In this document: positions 4,806 to 6,569 of the stretch, piece by piece
Position numbering within the stretch: the first letter of the stretch is position 1
How the letters are laid out: each line of letters opens with the position of its first letter
Assembly: GCA_947564765.1 (NCBI GenBank)
Contig: CANODN010000121.1
Span: 1-6,569, forward strand
Reading direction: 5' to 3'
Source of the DNA: an uncultured Roseburia sp.
GTDB taxonomy: Bacteria; Bacillota; Clostridia; Lachnospirales; Lachnospiraceae
DNA: 6,569 nt
Made by a program: the position numbers and the translations under genes
The notes under the pieces: generated by a model
Database searches by the model: none
Told to the model about the DNA's origin: nothing
What the model saw: the letters and a program-made list of their open reading frames with translations, nothing else

Positions 4806-6569
4806 ATGGAACGACGAAAGGAATTAGAGCTTTTAGCTCCGGCAGGAAATTTGGAGACGTTAAAGGCTGTCATCTACGCAGGAGCAGATGCCGTTTATTT
4901 CGGCGGCAGCCGGTTCGGCGCAAGAGCTTATGCCGGAAATTTAAATCAGGAAGAAGTATTAGAGGCAATTGATTTCGGGCATATTCACGGAAAGAAAATG
5001 ATGCTTACCGTCAATACGCTTTTCAAAGAAGAAGAGATAAAAGAACAGCTTTACGAGTATCTTCTGCCCTATTATGACCAGGGACTGGATGCGGTAATTG
5101 TACAGGATTTTGGCGTGATGCAGTTTATCCGCCGGAATTTTCCGGGACTGGACATACATACCAGCACCCAGATGTCAGTAACCAGTGCAAAAGGCGCAAA
5201 GTTTCTGGCGCAAATGGGAGCATCCCGGGTGGTATTAGCGAGAGAATTGTCCCTGACAGAAATTCAGACCATACGTCGGGAAGTGCCGGATTTTATTGAA
5301 TTGGAAAGCTTTGTGCATGGGGCTCTTTGTTACAGCTATTCCGGGCAGTGCCTCCTTTCCAGCCTCTTAGGAGGCAGGAGCGGCAACAGAGGCCGCTGTG
5401 CCCAGCCCTGCCGGCTTTCCTATGATGTATATGGGGCGGATTTTCAAAAGCAGAGCGACAGGCAGCACAGTTATCCCTTAAGTCCAAAGGATTTATGCAC
5501 CATTGATCTGCTGCCAAAGCTGGCAGAAAGCGGTGTTTATTCTTTTAAGATTGAGGGAAGAATGAAACAGACAGAATATGCGGCAGGAGTCGTTTCGGTT
5601 TATCGGAAATATATGGACCGCTATCTGAATTACGGAGAAAAAGATTACAGGGTATCGGAACAGGATCAGAAGAAACTCTTTGATTTTGGCAGCCGGTGCG
5701 GTTTTACCCAGGGGTATTACAACCAGAAAAACGGCCCGGATATGATTACCTTTTCCAAATCGGCACATGAAAACAAAAGCAAAGCATCCGAACCTTTATG
5801 GGAGGAACGGAAAGAAAAGATCAAAGGCAGTGTCAAGATACGAAAAGACGAGCCGATAGAATTAAGGGTGGCTTTTCGGGATGTGGAGGCTGTTGCCGTC
5901 GGCGAAATACCAAAACCGGCGGAAAAGCGTTCCCTTACAGAAGAAGTACTGAGATCCAAGTTAAATAAAACGGGGAATACGCCTTTTGTATTTGAAGAAC
6001 TTGCGGTGGATCTGGATGACGGCCTGTTTTTGTCCATGACATCCGTCAATGAATTGAGACGTCAGGCGTTAGAGGCGTTAAAAGAGACTTATTTGAACAA
6101 GTATCGCAGAAGGAACGCACAAGTGCCGTTTGTGACGGGAGCAGGCATACCTTTTGAGAACACTTCCCGGGAAGGTGTTATACCGAAGATTCCGGAGATA
6201 CAACCCCTTGAAATCCCAGGATTGGACCGAAATTTACAGACACAGGACAAACCGCCTGAGAGAGCATCTTTTGTGTGCGGATATCCGATGCTCTGCCAGG
6301 AAATGTATGGTAAGGAGAAAAAGCCGGCGCAAACGATTTCCTTAAAGGGTTCCGTAGAACAGGAGGAGCAGATTTATCCTCTTCTGAACAGTTCTGTAGT
6401 TTCCGGAATTTATATAGACAGCAGCGCCTTTTCCAGAAAAGAAACTGTGGACAAATTAGAGGCGCTTTCCATGCAGGCACAGAAACGGAAGAAAAAAATA
6501 TATTATATATTGCCGGCTGTTTTCAGAGACCATACAGCTGCATTTTACCGGACCATTCTGCATGACATA
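4806..6569 (+). CDS. Large U32 family protein (collagenase-like peptidase / RNA hydroxylase type), truncated by window end
   Basis: The frame is open for 588 codons to the last base of the window, so the 3' end is missing. The start ATG has GGAGA at 4796-4800. The U32 signature is present: E167-S-F, H171-G-A-L-C175, then G180-Q-C182, followed by GGRSGNRGRCAQPCR with C198 and C202, and later KIEGRMK at 248-254. Four conserved cysteines like these bind an iron-sulfur cluster in UbiU/UbiV, and relatives such as RlhA and TrhP hydroxylate 23S rRNA or tRNA U34. A DUF3656 domain (about 340-450) includes KPAEKR and KTGNTPF at 388-394, an arrangement shared with RlhA (YdcP). A Pro-rich variable linker (about 465-505) leads into a further domain with YYILPAVFRD. 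Most proteins named U32 peptidase lack shown protease activity, so an RNA-modifying role is at least as likely. Its substrate cannot be read from the sequence. Confidence 0.93.
   Translation, partial: MERRKELELLAPAGNLETLKAVIYAGADAVYFGGSRFGARAYAGNLNQEEVLEAIDFGHIHGKKMMLTVNTLFKEEEIKEQLYEYLLPYYDQGLDAVIVQDFGVMQFIRRNFPGLDIHTSTQMSVTSAKGAKFLAQMGASRVVLARELSLTEIQTIRREVPDFIELESFVHGALCYSYSGQCLLSSLLGGRSGNRGRCAQPCRLSYDVYGADFQKQSDRQHSYPLSPKDLCTIDLLPKLAESGVYSFKIEGRMKQTEYAAGVVSVYRKYMDRYLNYGEKDYRVSEQDQKKLFDFGSRCGFTQGYYNQKNGPDMITFSKSAHENKSKASEPLWEERKEKIKGSVKIRKDEPIELRVAFRDVEAVAVGEIPKPAEKRSLTEEVLRSKLNKTGNTPFVFEELAVDLDDGLFLSMTSVNELRRQALEALKETYLNKYRRRNAQVPFVTGAGIPFENTSREGVIPKIPEIQPLEIPGLDRNLQTQDKPPERASFVCGYPMLCQEMYGKEKKPAQTISLKGSVEQEEQIYPLLNSSVVSGIYIDSSAFSRKETVDKLEALSMQAQKRKKKIYYILPAVFRDHTAAFYRTILHDI

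Noticed and set aside
5493..6049. Two overlapping minus-strand open frames opposite the U32 gene
   Set aside because: The + strand frame carries conserved U32 and DUF3656 motifs through this stretch; the antisense products have low-complexity shadow composition.

Overview
The window reads as ordinary chromosome from a low-to-mid GC Firmicute, most likely a member of the Lachnospiraceae (class Clostridia). I infer this from the protein sequences: a MiaB resembling those I remember from this family, a Gx transporter paired with a NusG-II protein, a long ZapA, and a large U32 protein with a DUF3656 segment. Purine-rich Shine-Dalgarno sites and mixed AT/GC codon use fit the same group. The assignment rests on recognition, not on a search. 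All genes lie on the + strand.

Layout: (1) miaB, a radical-SAM tRNA methylthiotransferase whose true start is probably just upstream of the window. (2) A small single-pass membrane-anchored NusG domain II protein. (3) A 109-bp gap almost filled by two imperfect copies of a 49-bp tandem repeat. (4) A six-helix Gx transporter family membrane protein. (5) ruvA and ruvB, the Holliday-junction branch-migration motor. (6) A 104-bp gap with a credible sigma-A promoter and a stem-loop leader. (7) zapA, an FtsZ-ring accessory protein with a long coiled coil. (8) A Rho-independent terminator directly at the zapA stop codon. (9) A large U32-family protein that runs off the right edge.

The genes from miaB to zapA are separated by 36 to 109 bp. 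I see no convincing terminator before the one after zapA, so they could form one long transcript with an internal promoter for zapA. The functions are mixed: tRNA modification at one end, a membrane pair of uncertain role, recombination repair, cell division, and a probable RNA-modification-type U32 enzyme at the other end. RuvA and RuvB work as one machine; no ruvC resolvase gene is in the window.

I find no mobile element, CRISPR array, tRNA, rRNA or obvious foreign gene. The coding content is housekeeping. The points most worth a second look are non-coding (the duplicated leader before the Gx gene and the promoter/stem-loop before zapA) and the cysteine-bearing NusG-II/Gx membrane pair.
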